Part shown: one piece after another, positions 29,047 to 38,986 of the stretch
Layout: each line of letters opens with the position of its first letter
Position numbering within the stretch: position 1 is the stretch's first letter
Source of the DNA: an uncultured Erythrobacter sp.
GTDB lineage: Bacteria; Pseudomonadota; Alphaproteobacteria; Sphingomonadales; Sphingomonadaceae
Reading direction: 5' to 3'
Assembly (NCBI GenBank): GCA_913055155.1
Contig: CAJXJR010000015.1
Coordinates: forward strand, 1 to 64,000
Length of the DNA: 64,000 nucleotides
Made by a program: the position numbers and the translations under genes
The notes under the pieces: generated by a model
The model's input: only the letters and a program-made list of their open reading frames with translations
The model's database searches: none
Told to the model about the DNA's origin: nothing

Positions 29047-29739
29047 ATGACTGGTGGCATGAAATGGATCGCCGGCCTCTCGCTGGCCGTTGTGGCGCTG
29101 ATCGGCACGGTCGTGCTGTTCGGGCGCGGGACGGAGGCGCAGGCGCACATGGAGACTTGGCTGTCTTCCGAAGACGTGCTGGCCGATGGCAGCGCCGCCG
29201 TGGACGATGCCATCGAGTTCGTGGCGAACGAAGTGGTGCAGGAAACCCCGCCCTACGACCCGGACGATCCCTTCGTCATCAAGCGCGTGCTGCCCATCGA
29301 AGGCCCGATCCGCTACGGCGAATGGCACTGGGACGACGAGGGCGTGCCCGAGGGCCTGCTGGTGATGACGGTGGACCTGCAGGCACGCGTGATCTCGGTC
29401 TTCCGCAACGGTTATGAAATCGGCGCGGCGGCGGCCCTGCTCGGCACGCCCGAGCACCCCACGCCGACGGGCACTTTCCCGATCCTGACCAAGGAACGCC
29501 ACAACGTTTCGGAAAAATACAACAACGCCCCCATGCCCTGGACCCTGCGCCTGACCTGGGACGGCGTGGCCATCCACGGCGGCTCGCAGGTCGAACGCGG
29601 CTATGCCAGCCACGGTTGCATCGGCGTGCCCGACGAATTCGTCTCGCGCCTGTATGAGATTGCCGAGGTGGGCGACGTGGTGATTATCACCGACGGGGTG
29701 ATGACGGGCGTCGGCGGGAGCCTGTCGACGGAGAGCTAA
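29047..29739 (+). CDS. L,D-transpeptidase (YkuD) family protein
   Basis: Predicted periplasmic cell-wall enzyme of about 230 aa that crosslinks or anchors peptidoglycan through L,D bonds. Seen: an N-terminal membrane anchor or signal, then a YkuD domain (LLVMTVDLQARVISVF) with the catalytic box HGG...SHGCIGVP, the Cys being residue 191. The box has Gly where most have Arg (SHGCIRL). The start is ambiguous: ATG at 29047 or 29059, neither with a good ribosome site. It converges with tilS, the stop codons overlapping. Confidence 0.85.
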   Translation: MTGGMKWIAGLSLAVVALIGTVVLFGRGTEAQAHMETWLSSEDVLADGSAAVDDAIEFVANEVVQETPPYDPDDPFVIKRVLPIEGPIRYGEWHWDDEGVPEGLLVMTVDLQARVISVFRNGYEIGAAAALLGTPEHPTPTGTFPILTKERHNVSEKYNNAPMPWTLRLTWDGVAIHGGSQVERGYASHGCIGVPDEFVSRLYEIAEVGDVVIITDGVMTGVGGSLSTES

Positions 29740-30695
29740 CCCGTCCGGCGCGCGGGTTCGGGGTGGCAGACCCAGCTACCGTCACGCACCGTGGCCAGCA
29801 CGCCGGCGACATTACCCCCCTCGCCGCTTTCCAGCCGCAACAGCAAGCGCGCAACATCGCCGCCGCGCGGCTTTCCGCCCATGCGCTGTAACACCTCTGC
29901 AAGCAGCCGCCGGTTCATCTCGCGCGATGGACCTGGTGTCAGGACGAAGCCATCGTCCGCCTCGCGAACCATTTGCGGCCAGAGTAGCTTGGCATAGCTT
30001 TGCAAGGCCTCGTAGGCCTCTGCCAGGTTGCTGGCCGATTGCGCCAGCGCACTCGGGTCGATGCAGTCGCAATCCGCCAGGGCTTGGCGCATGCGCACAC
30101 GGTCGAATCGCGGGTCGGCATTGCTGGGGTCGTTCGCAACAGTCTGGCCGGATGCCGCGACGACCTTTGCCAGGTCGTCGCGGCGAAATCCCAACAGCGG
30201 ACGGAGGATCGCGACGCCCAGGTCTTCGCGCCATTGTGCCTGTCGCACGCCTGCCAGCCCGGCGACGCCGCTCCCCCTGTTCAACCGCATCAGCAGGGTC
30301 TCGGCCTGATCGTCGGCATGGTGAGCGGTGGCGATGGCTCGAAGCCCTGTGCGGCGGGCCCAGTCCGCCAACGCCGCATACCGCGCCTCGCGCGCCATGG
30401 CCTGCACGTTGCCCTCGCCCACCTGCACGCTCAGCACCTCGCACGGCACCCCGCGCTCCTCGCAGGCGGCCGCCACCAGTGCGCACTCGTCCTTCGCTTC
30501 GGGGCGCAGGCCGTGATCGACGGTGGCGACTTCGAACCCGCCGGGGATGGCTTCATGCGCCAGCAGGAGCATGGCCATCGAATCCGGCCCGCCGCTGACG
30601 GCGAGGCCGATCTTTGCACCGGATGGATTCAGCCGCTCGAGCGCTGCCTTGAAGCGCCCGACCAGTTCCGGATCAATTGCAGTCGACGCGGCCAC
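29736..30695 (-). CDS. tilS: tRNA(Ile)-lysidine synthase
   Basis: ATP-dependent enzyme that converts C34 of tRNA-Ile(CAU) to lysidine, 319 aa. Seen: the PP-loop SGGPDS at 34-39, the adenylation region HHADDQAETLLMRLNRGSG, and RPLLGFRRDDL. It lacks the long C-terminal domains of E. coli TilS, as is common in alphaproteobacteria. Its start lies inside the 3' end of the CpoB-like gene (23-base overlap). Confidence 0.92.
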   Translation of the reverse strand: MAASTAIDPELVGRFKAALERLNPSGAKIGLAVSGGPDSMAMLLLAHEAIPGGFEVATVDHGLRPEAKDECALVAAACEERGVPCEVLSVQVGEGNVQAMAREARYAALADWARRTGLRAIATAHHADDQAETLLMRLNRGSGVAGLAGVRQAQWREDLGVAILRPLLGFRRDDLAKVVAASGQTVANDPSNADPRFDRVRMRQALADCDCIDPSALAQSASNLAEAYEALQSYAKLLWPQMVREADDGFVLTPGPSREMNRRLLAEVLQRMGGKPRGGDVARLLLRLESGEGGNVAGVLATVRDGSWVCHPEPARRTG

Positions 30696-31632
30696 CGAGG
30701 TCGTCGTACATCGTCTGCAAGCGGCCCACGGCCAGCGCCGGGTAGGTGTCGCCGAATTCGGCCAGCGCGATGCAGGCGCGGCGGGTGTCGCCCAGCGCGA
30801 TCATGCTTTCGGCCAGGTACAGCAAGCTGTCGGGCGCACGCGCGGCGCTGGAATCGGCCTGGTAGTTCTCGAAGAAATGCGTGGCGGCCGCGCGCGGTTC
30901 GCCGGCATCCAGGAAGGCGCGGCCCAGCAGGTTGCGGCCATAGGTGGTGCGCCAGTGATCGGGGTACTGCTCCACGAACATGGCCAGCTGCTGCTGCGCT
31001 TCGGGATAGAAGCCCGCATCCCACAGGCGGAAGCCATATACGTATTCATCGTCACCCGCATCGCCGGTGGCGGGCTTGGCAATGGCCTGCACCGCTTCGA
31101 CACGCTCGGGCGCAGGGCCGGCGGGCGGTTCGTTGTCGGGGGTTTCCGCCGCGACAACGACCGTGTCCTCGCCGTCTTCGGGCACTTCGATCACGCCGCT
31201 GGCGCCAGAACCGGAAGTGGTGCCGTCGGCCACGGCATTGGTGCCGCCGGTGATCCCGCGCGTCTCCAGCTCGGTCATTCGCATTTCCAGCGCGGCCAGC
31301 GCGTTTTCATTCACTTCGGTCGCTGCGGTAAGGCGCGCCAGCTGGCCTTCGATCGCGTCGAGCCGCGCCAGCACGTCGGTCAGTGCGGATGTCGTTACCT
31401 GCGGCGTGGCAGGCTGCGTGGTCGTGCCCGTCTGCGGCGTGATTTCGGGCTCGAAGAAACGATCGTCGCCGCCGGGAAAGACCACCCGCTGCAGCGCGTT
31501 GATCTGGCTTTCTATCCGCCGCAGCCGATCGTCCGATTGCGCCGCGGCCGGCACCGGCACGGCGACAGCCACCATGGCAGCGCAGATGGCAGCGCGGGTG
31601 ATGGTGAATGACGGCTTCGACCTTGCAAGCAT
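30673..31632 (-). CDS. CpoB/YbgF-like TPR protein
   Basis: Periplasmic protein of 319 aa, resembling the Tol-Pal-associated CpoB (YbgF) that coordinates envelope constriction. Seen: signal peptide ending PVPAAAQSD, an N-terminal coiled coil (DRLRRIESQINALQRV and a second stretch near 100-140), an acidic linker, and two or three tetratricopeptide-like repeats near the C-terminus (EAQQQLAMFVEQYPDHWRT). The ATG at 31632 gives the clean signal. Tol-Pal genes are not in the window, so the assignment rests on architecture and on the tilS neighbourhood. Confidence 0.7.
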   Translation of the reverse strand: MLARSKPSFTITRAAICAAMVAVAVPVPAAAQSDDRLRRIESQINALQRVVFPGGDDRFFEPEITPQTGTTTQPATPQVTTSALTDVLARLDAIEGQLARLTAATEVNENALAALEMRMTELETRGITGGTNAVADGTTSGSGASGVIEVPEDGEDTVVVAAETPDNEPPAGPAPERVEAVQAIAKPATGDAGDDEYVYGFRLWDAGFYPEAQQQLAMFVEQYPDHWRTTYGRNLLGRAFLDAGEPRAAATHFFENYQADSSAARAPDSLLYLAESMIALGDTRRACIALAEFGDTYPALAVGRLQTMYDDLGGRVDCN

Positions 31633-31791
31633 TGCCGGTGATCTCCTCAAATCAAGTTCGGCGCATTTCCGGGCGCATGGCTGCTTAACCATGCCAGCGG
31701 CGGGGAAGATAGAGGATTAACGCCTGCGCGGAACCTGCGTAACCCGGTATTCCCCGTGAAAAACCAGTCAGGTCAAAGCCCGTAGCACGCC

Positions 31792-32892
31792 TCAACGCTC
31801 CTCGGGTGCGGCATCGTCCTGTGCCGGAGCAACAGGTTCGGCAGGCGTGGGGGTCGCGGCGACAGGCTCGGCTGCCTGCACATCCTCCACCGCTGGCTGT
31901 GTTGCAGTGGGCGTGGGCGTTGGAGTTCGCGTGGGAGTAGGCTCGCTGACCGGGCTGGGCACACTTGCCGGCGTCGTCGTGCGCTCAGACGGTGTCGAAG
32001 CCGGGGCCGGAGCGGATGCACTCGTTGCCACGGGCTCCGGCGTCGGGGCAGCGGCACTGCCCAGGGCAAAGCCGATGGTGGCCGCTCCGCCGTCGGGCCG
32101 CGCCAGCAGCGCCTCGGCGGAAATCGGCACGTCCTGGATCGTCTCGACATCGGTGGCCAGCTTGCGCACCGGCTGGCCGCCCACGGTGATCGCCAGCAAG
32201 TCCGGCCGCCCGGTAATGATCTGCGGGTTCACCGCATCGGCGGGTACGGTGAAGCTTTCGCCCTCGGCCATGGTGCCTTCCTGCAGCACGGTGCCTTCGC
32301 CGTCGTAGAAGCGCACCCAGGCCTCGCCCTCGGCCGTGAAGACCACGGCGCCCGATGGATCGACGGCTGCCTCCGCCTGCTGTTGCGCCTCTTGCTGCTG
32401 CGCGGCGGCCTGGGCCTCCTCGCGCGCCTGTTCTTCCACCAGCGAAGGCATTTCGGCGGCCGGCGCGAACAGCGCGCGGGCGGCGAAGAAGATGCCAACC
32501 AGCAGCACCAGGATCGCGAACAGCGAGAAGTACAGCAGCCGCCCGCCCGGCGCGCGCGACGGGTCACCCGGCTCGAAGGTGCCGCGGGTCTGCTGTTCGT
32601 AGCGTTCGTTGACGGCGGCGGTGTCCAGTTCCTCGCGCGCCAGCGAAACCGCCTCTTCCTGGTCCACCCCCACGGTCTTGGCATAGGTGCGGGTGAAGCC
32701 GATGGCGTAGGTACGGCCCGGCAAGGACTCCAGCTCGCCCGCCTCGATATGTTCGAGGTGGCGCCGGGAAATGCGCGTTTCCGAGGCCACCTGTTCCAGC
32801 GACAGGCCCTTCGCCTCGCGTGCGGCGCGCAGCATGGGGCCAACGCCGGTCAGCGCTGCCTCTGCTTCGGTATCGTCTTCAGAATCGGTCAT
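31792..32892 (-). CDS. RodZ-like helix-turn-helix membrane protein
   Basis: 366 aa. Seen: a cytoplasmic Cro-like HTH (LRAAREAKGLSLEQVASET) at about 15-80, one transmembrane helix at about 118-140 (LLYFSLFAILVLLVGIFFAA), a glutamine/alanine-rich helix, and a periplasmic DUF4115 domain (WVRFYDGEGTVLQEGTM). This is the RodZ layout linking the elongasome to MreB. A tail of about 85 residues is almost only Ala, Pro, Thr, Ser and Val. The ATG at 32892 is chosen because conserved sequence follows it; the frame extends 51 bases further upstream. Confidence 0.8.
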   Translation of the reverse strand: MTDSEDDTEAEAALTGVGPMLRAAREAKGLSLEQVASETRISRRHLEHIEAGELESLPGRTYAIGFTRTYAKTVGVDQEEAVSLAREELDTAAVNERYEQQTRGTFEPGDPSRAPGGRLLYFSLFAILVLLVGIFFAARALFAPAAEMPSLVEEQAREEAQAAAQQQEAQQQAEAAVDPSGAVVFTAEGEAWVRFYDGEGTVLQEGTMAEGESFTVPADAVNPQIITGRPDLLAITVGGQPVRKLATDVETIQDVPISAEALLARPDGGAATIGFALGSAAAPTPEPVATSASAPAPASTPSERTTTPASVPSPVSEPTPTRTPTPTPTATQPAVEDVQAAEPVAATPTPAEPVAPAQDDAAPEER

Positions 32893-33003
32893 GACCGCTC
32901 CAGCAGGTAGGTGCTGGGTTGTATGCGAACCCTTCGTCGCCAACCCAATCGACCGAAGTCGCCCAAGTCAAGTGATTGTGCGGTGCAACCGCCCCGAAAA
33001 GGA

Positions 33004-35274
33004 CTATTCCACCTCTATTTCCCGCGCCTGCGCCCAGGCCTGCAGTTCTGCCCGCAGATCCTGCGGCGGATTGGCCAGCCAGCCGCGCATCGCCTCGCCG
33101 ATATCGCGGGTATCCACCTTGCGCACCAGTTCCTTGATCGGGCCGACAGCGGCTGGCGTGATCGACAGGCGGCGGATGCCGATTCCCAGCAGTGCCAGCG
33201 CCTCCAGCCGGCGCCCGCCCATCTCACCACAAACGCCCAGGTCCACCGGATAGCCGACGCAGCTTTGCACCACCCGGCGCAGGAACCGCAGGATGGCCGG
33301 GCTGACCCAGTCGTAACGCTCGGCCAGCATGGGATTGGCCCGGTCGGCAGCAAACAGGAACTGCGTCAGGTCGTTGGTGCCGATCGAGATGAAGCTCAGC
33401 TTGGGCAGCAGCAGGTCGAGCACTTCGGCGAGCGAGGGCACTTCCAGCATCACGCCATAATTGATGGCGCTGGGTAGCTGGTGCTTGCGCCCCTTCAGGT
33501 AAGCCAGCTGCTGGTCGAACACCTTCTTCGCGGCATCGAATTCCCACGGTTCGGAAACCATCGGGAACATCACGTTCAACTCGCGCCCCGCCGCGCCTTC
33601 CAGCAGCGCACGGGCCTGGGCCTTCATCAGGCCTTCGCGTTCCAGCGCCAGCCGCAGCGCGCGCCAGCCCATGGCCGGGTTCTCGTCTTCCTTGGCCGCT
33701 TCGCTGGAAATGTAGGGCAGCGACTTGTCACCGCCGATGTCGACGGTGCGGAAGATCACCTTCTTGCCCTTCGCCGCATCCAGCACGTCGCGATAGAGGC
33801 GCGCCTGCCGTTCGCGCTGGGGCAATTGTGCCGAGACAAGGAACTGGAATTCCGTGCGGTAGAGGCCGATGCCGTCGGCACCGGTCATCGACAGCATGCC
33901 CACGTCGTCGCGCAGGCCGGCGTTCATCATGACCTCGATCCGTTCGCCATCGCGGGTGAACGGCTCGACATCGCGCAGCTTGGCATAGGCCGCACGCTTT
34001 TCCTTGCTGCGGGCAAAGCGCGCCTCGAAGGCGGACAGCACGCCCGCAGAGGGGCGCAGCGTCACCGTGCCGGCATCGCCGTCCAGCAGCACCTCGTCGC
34101 CTTCGCGCACCATGCCGCGCACGTTGGCAACACGGCCGATCACCGGGATGCCCATGGCGCGTGCCACGATCACCACGTGCGCGGTGAGCGAGCCCTGTTC
34201 CAGCACGACGCCCTTCAGCCGGCGCTTGTCGTATTCCAGCAGTTCGGCCGGGCCCAGGTTCTTGGCCACCAGGATCGAATCCTGGGTCAGCCCCTTTTGC
34301 GCGGCCGTACCCAGCTGGCCGGAAACGATGCGGATCAGGCGGTTGGCCAGGTCCTCCAGGTCGTGCATCCGGTCGGCAAGCAGCGGGTCCTGGATTTCGC
34401 GCATGCGCATGCGGGTGCGCTGCTGCACGCGCTCGATCGCGGCCTCGGCGGTCAGGCCGGAATCGATCGCCTCGTTGATGCGGCGCGACCAGCCTTCGTC
34501 GTAGGCGAACATCTTGTAGGTCTCGAGCACCTGCTCATGCTCGCCGCCCACGCCGAATTCGGCCTGGCTGGCCATGGCGTCGATCTGCTCGCGCATGCGG
34601 TCGAAGGCGAGGTAGACGCGCTGGCGTTCGGCTTCGATATCCTCGGCCACCGTCTGTTCGATGGTGACGCGCGGCTGGTGGAACACGGCCTGGCCTATGG
34701 CGAGGCCTTTCACCAGCTTGAGGCCGGTCAGCACTTCCTGCCCGGAATGTGCCTCGGGCAGCCGGTCAAGGTCTTCGGAATCGACCAGCCCCGCGTTGTG
34801 GATCAGTTCTGCCAGCACCATTGCAGTGGTCTGCAGCGCCTCGATCTCCACCTCTTCGTACTTGCGCGGGTCGGTGTGCTGCACGGTCAGCACGCCAATG
34901 GCCCGCTCGCGCCGCACGATCGGGACGCCGGCGAAGGAATGGAACTTCTCCTCGCCGGTTTCGGGCTTGTACTGGAATTCGGGATGCGTGGCCGCTTCGG
35001 CCAGGTTCAGCGTCTCGATATTCTGGGCGATGGTGCCGGTCAGGCCCTCACCCACGCCCAGCCGGGTGACGTGTACCGCCGCCTGGTTCAGGCCGCGGGT
35101 GGCATACAGTTCCAGCATGCCTTCGCGCAGCAGGTAGATCGAGCAGACTTCGCTGGAGAGCGCTTCACCGATCGTTTCCACCACCTGGTTCAGCTTGGCT
35201 TGGGCGTGCGTGCGCGAAGCCATCACCTCGTGAAGGCTGGTCAGGATCTGTCGTGCGGAAGCGGCGGCGGTCAT
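33004..35274 (-). CDS. ptsP: PEP-protein phosphotransferase PtsP (enzyme I-Ntr)
   Basis: First phosphotransferase of the nitrogen PTS, 756 aa. Seen: N-terminal GAF domain (about 15-165), the enzyme I N-domain, phospho-acceptor H366 in GSLTAHVVIVARAMGIP, and the PEP-binding TIM barrel with TVDIGGDKSLPY, MFPMVSEPWE and the C-terminal cysteine region VQSCVGYPVDLGVCGEMGG. The GAF domain separates it from sugar enzyme I. It regulates rather than transports; its partners NPr and EIIA-Ntr are not in the window. Confidence 0.95.
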   Translation of the reverse strand: MTAAASARQILTSLHEVMASRTHAQAKLNQVVETIGEALSSEVCSIYLLREGMLELYATRGLNQAAVHVTRLGVGEGLTGTIAQNIETLNLAEAATHPEFQYKPETGEEKFHSFAGVPIVRRERAIGVLTVQHTDPRKYEEVEIEALQTTAMVLAELIHNAGLVDSEDLDRLPEAHSGQEVLTGLKLVKGLAIGQAVFHQPRVTIEQTVAEDIEAERQRVYLAFDRMREQIDAMASQAEFGVGGEHEQVLETYKMFAYDEGWSRRINEAIDSGLTAEAAIERVQQRTRMRMREIQDPLLADRMHDLEDLANRLIRIVSGQLGTAAQKGLTQDSILVAKNLGPAELLEYDKRRLKGVVLEQGSLTAHVVIVARAMGIPVIGRVANVRGMVREGDEVLLDGDAGTVTLRPSAGVLSAFEARFARSKEKRAAYAKLRDVEPFTRDGERIEVMMNAGLRDDVGMLSMTGADGIGLYRTEFQFLVSAQLPQRERQARLYRDVLDAAKGKKVIFRTVDIGGDKSLPYISSEAAKEDENPAMGWRALRLALEREGLMKAQARALLEGAAGRELNVMFPMVSEPWEFDAAKKVFDQQLAYLKGRKHQLPSAINYGVMLEVPSLAEVLDLLLPKLSFISIGTNDLTQFLFAADRANPMLAERYDWVSPAILRFLRRVVQSCVGYPVDLGVCGEMGGRRLEALALLGIGIRRLSITPAAVGPIKELVRKVDTRDIGEAMRGWLANPPQDLRAELQAWAQAREIEVE

Positions 35275-35310
35275 CTGTCCACTCGCCTATAGCAGATTGG
35301 CCAAAATGCA

Positions 35311-35340
35311 AATTCCCGGCCTCTGCGGAGGCCGGGAATT
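35311..35340 (-). terminator. intrinsic terminator of the small DUF465 gene
   Basis: A perfect 13-pair stem (AATTCCCGGCCTC / GAGGCCGGGAATT) with a 4-base loop. Read on the minus strand it is followed by TTTGCATTTT, so it should stop transcription of the minus-strand DUF465 gene before ptsP, giving ptsP its own promoter. Confidence 0.8.
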
Positions 35341-35347
35341 CAAGGTC

Positions 35348-35503
35348 TCAATGCAGCGCGATCTCTTCCTTGATGGCGAGCTTCTGCTTCTTGAGGACCT
35401 GGATTTTCGCACTGTCGGGCGAGGGACGGTTCATCTCTTCGCGCAATCGACGGTCGAGCCCCTCGTGCTTTTGCTGGAGGGCTTGGACGTGCGAAGTTTC
35501 CAT
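35348..35503 (-). CDS. DUF465 (YdcH-like) small protein
   Basis: 51-aa charged helical protein. The pattern HVQALQQKHEGLDRRL...KLAIKEEI is typical of the DUF465/YdcH hairpin; function unknown. The ATG at 35503 has an AAGGAGA ribosome site. The gene ends just before a strong terminator and is divergent from a second DUF465 gene at 35717. Confidence 0.8.
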   Translation of the reverse strand: METSHVQALQQKHEGLDRRLREEMNRPSPDSAKIQVLKKQKLAIKEEIALH

Positions 35504-35716
35504 GAGGCAGTCTCCTTGACAGTCTGGGCCGGAAAAGCCCGGCCCGCGTGGTGACCCAGACGCGATGACTGCCGTTCGACTCGCAAGCGGCAGTCGCCGC
35601 GTGATTGTCATCAAACCATAATAGTCCTAATTCTCCAAACCCGTTGGCGATGAATCGCCTCTGGCGAACGTTATATTGTATCTGGCGGCGCCAGCTAGGG
35701 ACTGGGGAAGGCGAGC

Positions 35717-35914
35717 ATGACAGAAGACGAAATGCGCAAGCGCCTCGCCGGCCTCAAGGTGGAGCATCGCGATCTAGACATTGCCATCGAGGCGCTGGTG
35801 CAATCCGGCGGGCCGGACCAGTTGCAGGTTGCCCGGCTGAAGAAGCGCAAGCTGCGCCTGCGCGACCAGATCAGCCAGATCGAGGATTTCCTGACCCCCG
35901 ACATCATCGCCTGA
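35717..35914 (+). CDS. DUF465 (YdcH-like) small protein
   Basis: 65-aa charged alpha-helical protein: an N-terminal helix (MRKRLAGLKVEHRDLDIAI) and a second helix with the LKKRKLRLRDQI pattern of DUF465. Function unknown. A GGGGAAGGCGAG ribosome site precedes the ATG. It is divergent from, and paralogous to, the gene at 35348-35503. Confidence 0.8.
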   Translation: MTEDEMRKRLAGLKVEHRDLDIAIEALVQSGGPDQLQVARLKKRKLRLRDQISQIEDFLTPDIIA

Positions 35915-35990
35915 CCGCCCGCCGGGCGAAGCGTGCAGGAGCGGGACAGTCGGGGGAAAAAACCGCCAGCCGTTCTTTCCAGCACCACCA

Positions 35991-36010
35991 GTTTTCGCAT
36001 ATGCGAGAAC
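35991..36010. promoter_or_regulatory. 20-base palindrome upstream of the DUF1465 gene
   Basis: GTTTTCGCATATGCGAGAAC contains the perfect 12-base palindrome TCGCATATGCGA (35995-36006) and extends to 20 bases with a single mismatched pair. It lies 114 bases before the DUF1465 start with no coding function, so it could be an operator for a dimeric regulator. The regulator is unknown. Confidence 0.4.
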
Positions 36011-36124
36011 TAGGTGGGATTGCGTATATCCTTTGCAGCAATCGCGGACCAACCATTGATTGTGCAGCTGCGAATGATTCAGCCGCGCATACGGGCCGCA
36101 ACGGATTAGAAGGCTGGTGAAACA

Positions 36125-36586
36125 TTGCAGACTGCCAATCTCAACGAAGTCATCGTGAACAAGCTTTACGAAGATGGCCTGCTACTGGCGGACGAGGCAC
36201 GCGCTTCATTCGACCTGGAGGACAGCTTTGGCGGCGCGCGGGATGAAACCAGCGCCGCACGGGCAGCAATGAGCTGCGAGGCGCTGCGCACCACCACGCG
36301 GATGATGCACGCGATCGCCTGGCTGCTGAACCAGCGCGCCTATTTTTCGGGCGAGATCAGCGAGTTCCAGCTGCGCCGCCATGGCCGGCTGCCGCCCGCA
36401 CAGCCCGCGCCCAGCCACGAGGAGCTGGCGCTGCTGCCGCCCCATGTTGCCGACCTGGTGGATCGCACAGTGGAACTGTACGCCCGTATCGAACGGCTGG
36501 ACCGGGCCTGGCGCAAGAGTTTCGAACTGCAGCCCGCCGCCGTGCATCGCCTGCGCGAACGGCTGGGCTACGCCTTCGCGCGCTAG
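36125..36586 (+). CDS. DUF1465 family protein
   Basis: Predicted cytoplasmic protein of 153 aa, largely helical. The core (LYEDGLLLADEARASFD, then TTRMMHAIAWLLNQRAYFSGE) matches DUF1465, an alphaproteobacterial family of unknown function. No ATG or GTG lies near the conserved start; the likely start is the TTG at 36125 after GAAGGCTGGTG. It converges with glpK 11 bases downstream. Confidence 0.78.
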   Translation: MQTANLNEVIVNKLYEDGLLLADEARASFDLEDSFGGARDETSAARAAMSCEALRTTTRMMHAIAWLLNQRAYFSGEISEFQLRRHGRLPPAQPAPSHEELALLPPHVADLVDRTVELYARIERLDRAWRKSFELQPAAVHRLRERLGYAFAR

Positions 36587-36597
36587 GCTTTCGCTCC

Positions 36598-38073
<1,476 letters not shown>

Positions 38074-38098
38074 TGGCAATCCTCTCTCGGCCCGCCAT

Positions 38099-38980
38099 AT
38101 GCACACCATGGCGCTTCCCCCGCAACCCTGGCCGACCGGCAAAGCCGAACAACTGGAGCCGCTGGTGCGCCGCGTACTGGCGCCCAACGCCTCGCCCTAT
38201 ACCTACACCGGCACGCAGACCTACCTTGTCGGCACCGACGAAGGGCTGGCGGTGATAGACCCCGGCCCGGCAGAGCCCGGACATCTCGCCGCGCTGCAGG
38301 CAGCCATCGGCGATGCGCGGGTTTGCGCCATCATGTGCACCCACACCCACCGCGACCATTCGCCTGCTGCCGCGCCGCTGGCCGCAGCGACCGGCGCACC
38401 GGTGGTCGGCTGCGCGCCGCTGCACATCCAGTCCGACGCCCCGCGCGTGGATGCACCTTTCGACCAGCATTACGAACCCGACCGTGTGATGGAAAACGGC
38501 GAATCCATGACCGGCCCCGGCTGGACGCTGACCGCCCTCGCCACGCCCGGCCACACCTCCAACCACCTGTGCTTCGCGCTGGAGGAAACAGGCGCGCTGT
38601 TCACCGGCGACCACGTGATGGGCTGGTCCACCAGCGTGGTGGTGCCGCCCGATGGCGACATGGCCGACTACATGGCCAGCCTGCACCTGCTGTACGAGCG
38701 CGAACAGGACCGGGTCTATTACCCGGCCCACGGCCCCGCCGTCGAACGTCCCCGACAACTGGTGCGCGGCATGATCGGCCACCGCCGCCAACGCGAACGC
38801 CAGATCCTGCGCCTGCTGGGCGAGGAAGCGCGGAGCATCGAGGCGCTGGTGCCGGTGATGTACAAGGGCGTGGACGAGAAACTGTGGCCAGCCGCCGCCC
38901 AAAGCGTGCTGGCGCACCTGCTGGACCTGGAAAAACGCGGCGAAGCGGCGCGCGATGGCGAGGACTGGACCGCGACCTAG
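38099..38980 (+). CDS. MBL-fold metallo-hydrolase (LACTB2-like)
   Basis: Zinc hydrolase of 293 aa. Seen: the metal motif CTHTHRDHS (HxHxDH), ATPGHTSNHLC, FTGDHVMGW and PAHGPAV providing later ligands, then a C-terminal winged-helix domain (RERQILRLLGEEARSIEALVP). That two-domain layout is LACTB2-like; members act on thioesters or nucleic acids, so the substrate is open. The start may be ATG 38099 or 38108; neither has a clear ribosome site. Confidence 0.8.
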   Translation: MHTMALPPQPWPTGKAEQLEPLVRRVLAPNASPYTYTGTQTYLVGTDEGLAVIDPGPAEPGHLAALQAAIGDARVCAIMCTHTHRDHSPAAAPLAAATGAPVVGCAPLHIQSDAPRVDAPFDQHYEPDRVMENGESMTGPGWTLTALATPGHTSNHLCFALEETGALFTGDHVMGWSTSVVVPPDGDMADYMASLHLLYEREQDRVYYPAHGPAVERPRQLVRGMIGHRRQRERQILRLLGEEARSIEALVPVMYKGVDEKLWPAAAQSVLAHLLDLEKRGEAARDGEDWTAT

Positions 38981-38986
38981 GCGCGC

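Noticed and set aside
33481-35292. 603-codon plus-strand open frame opposite ptsP
   Set aside because: Antisense shadow of a well-conserved gene with no recognisable family.
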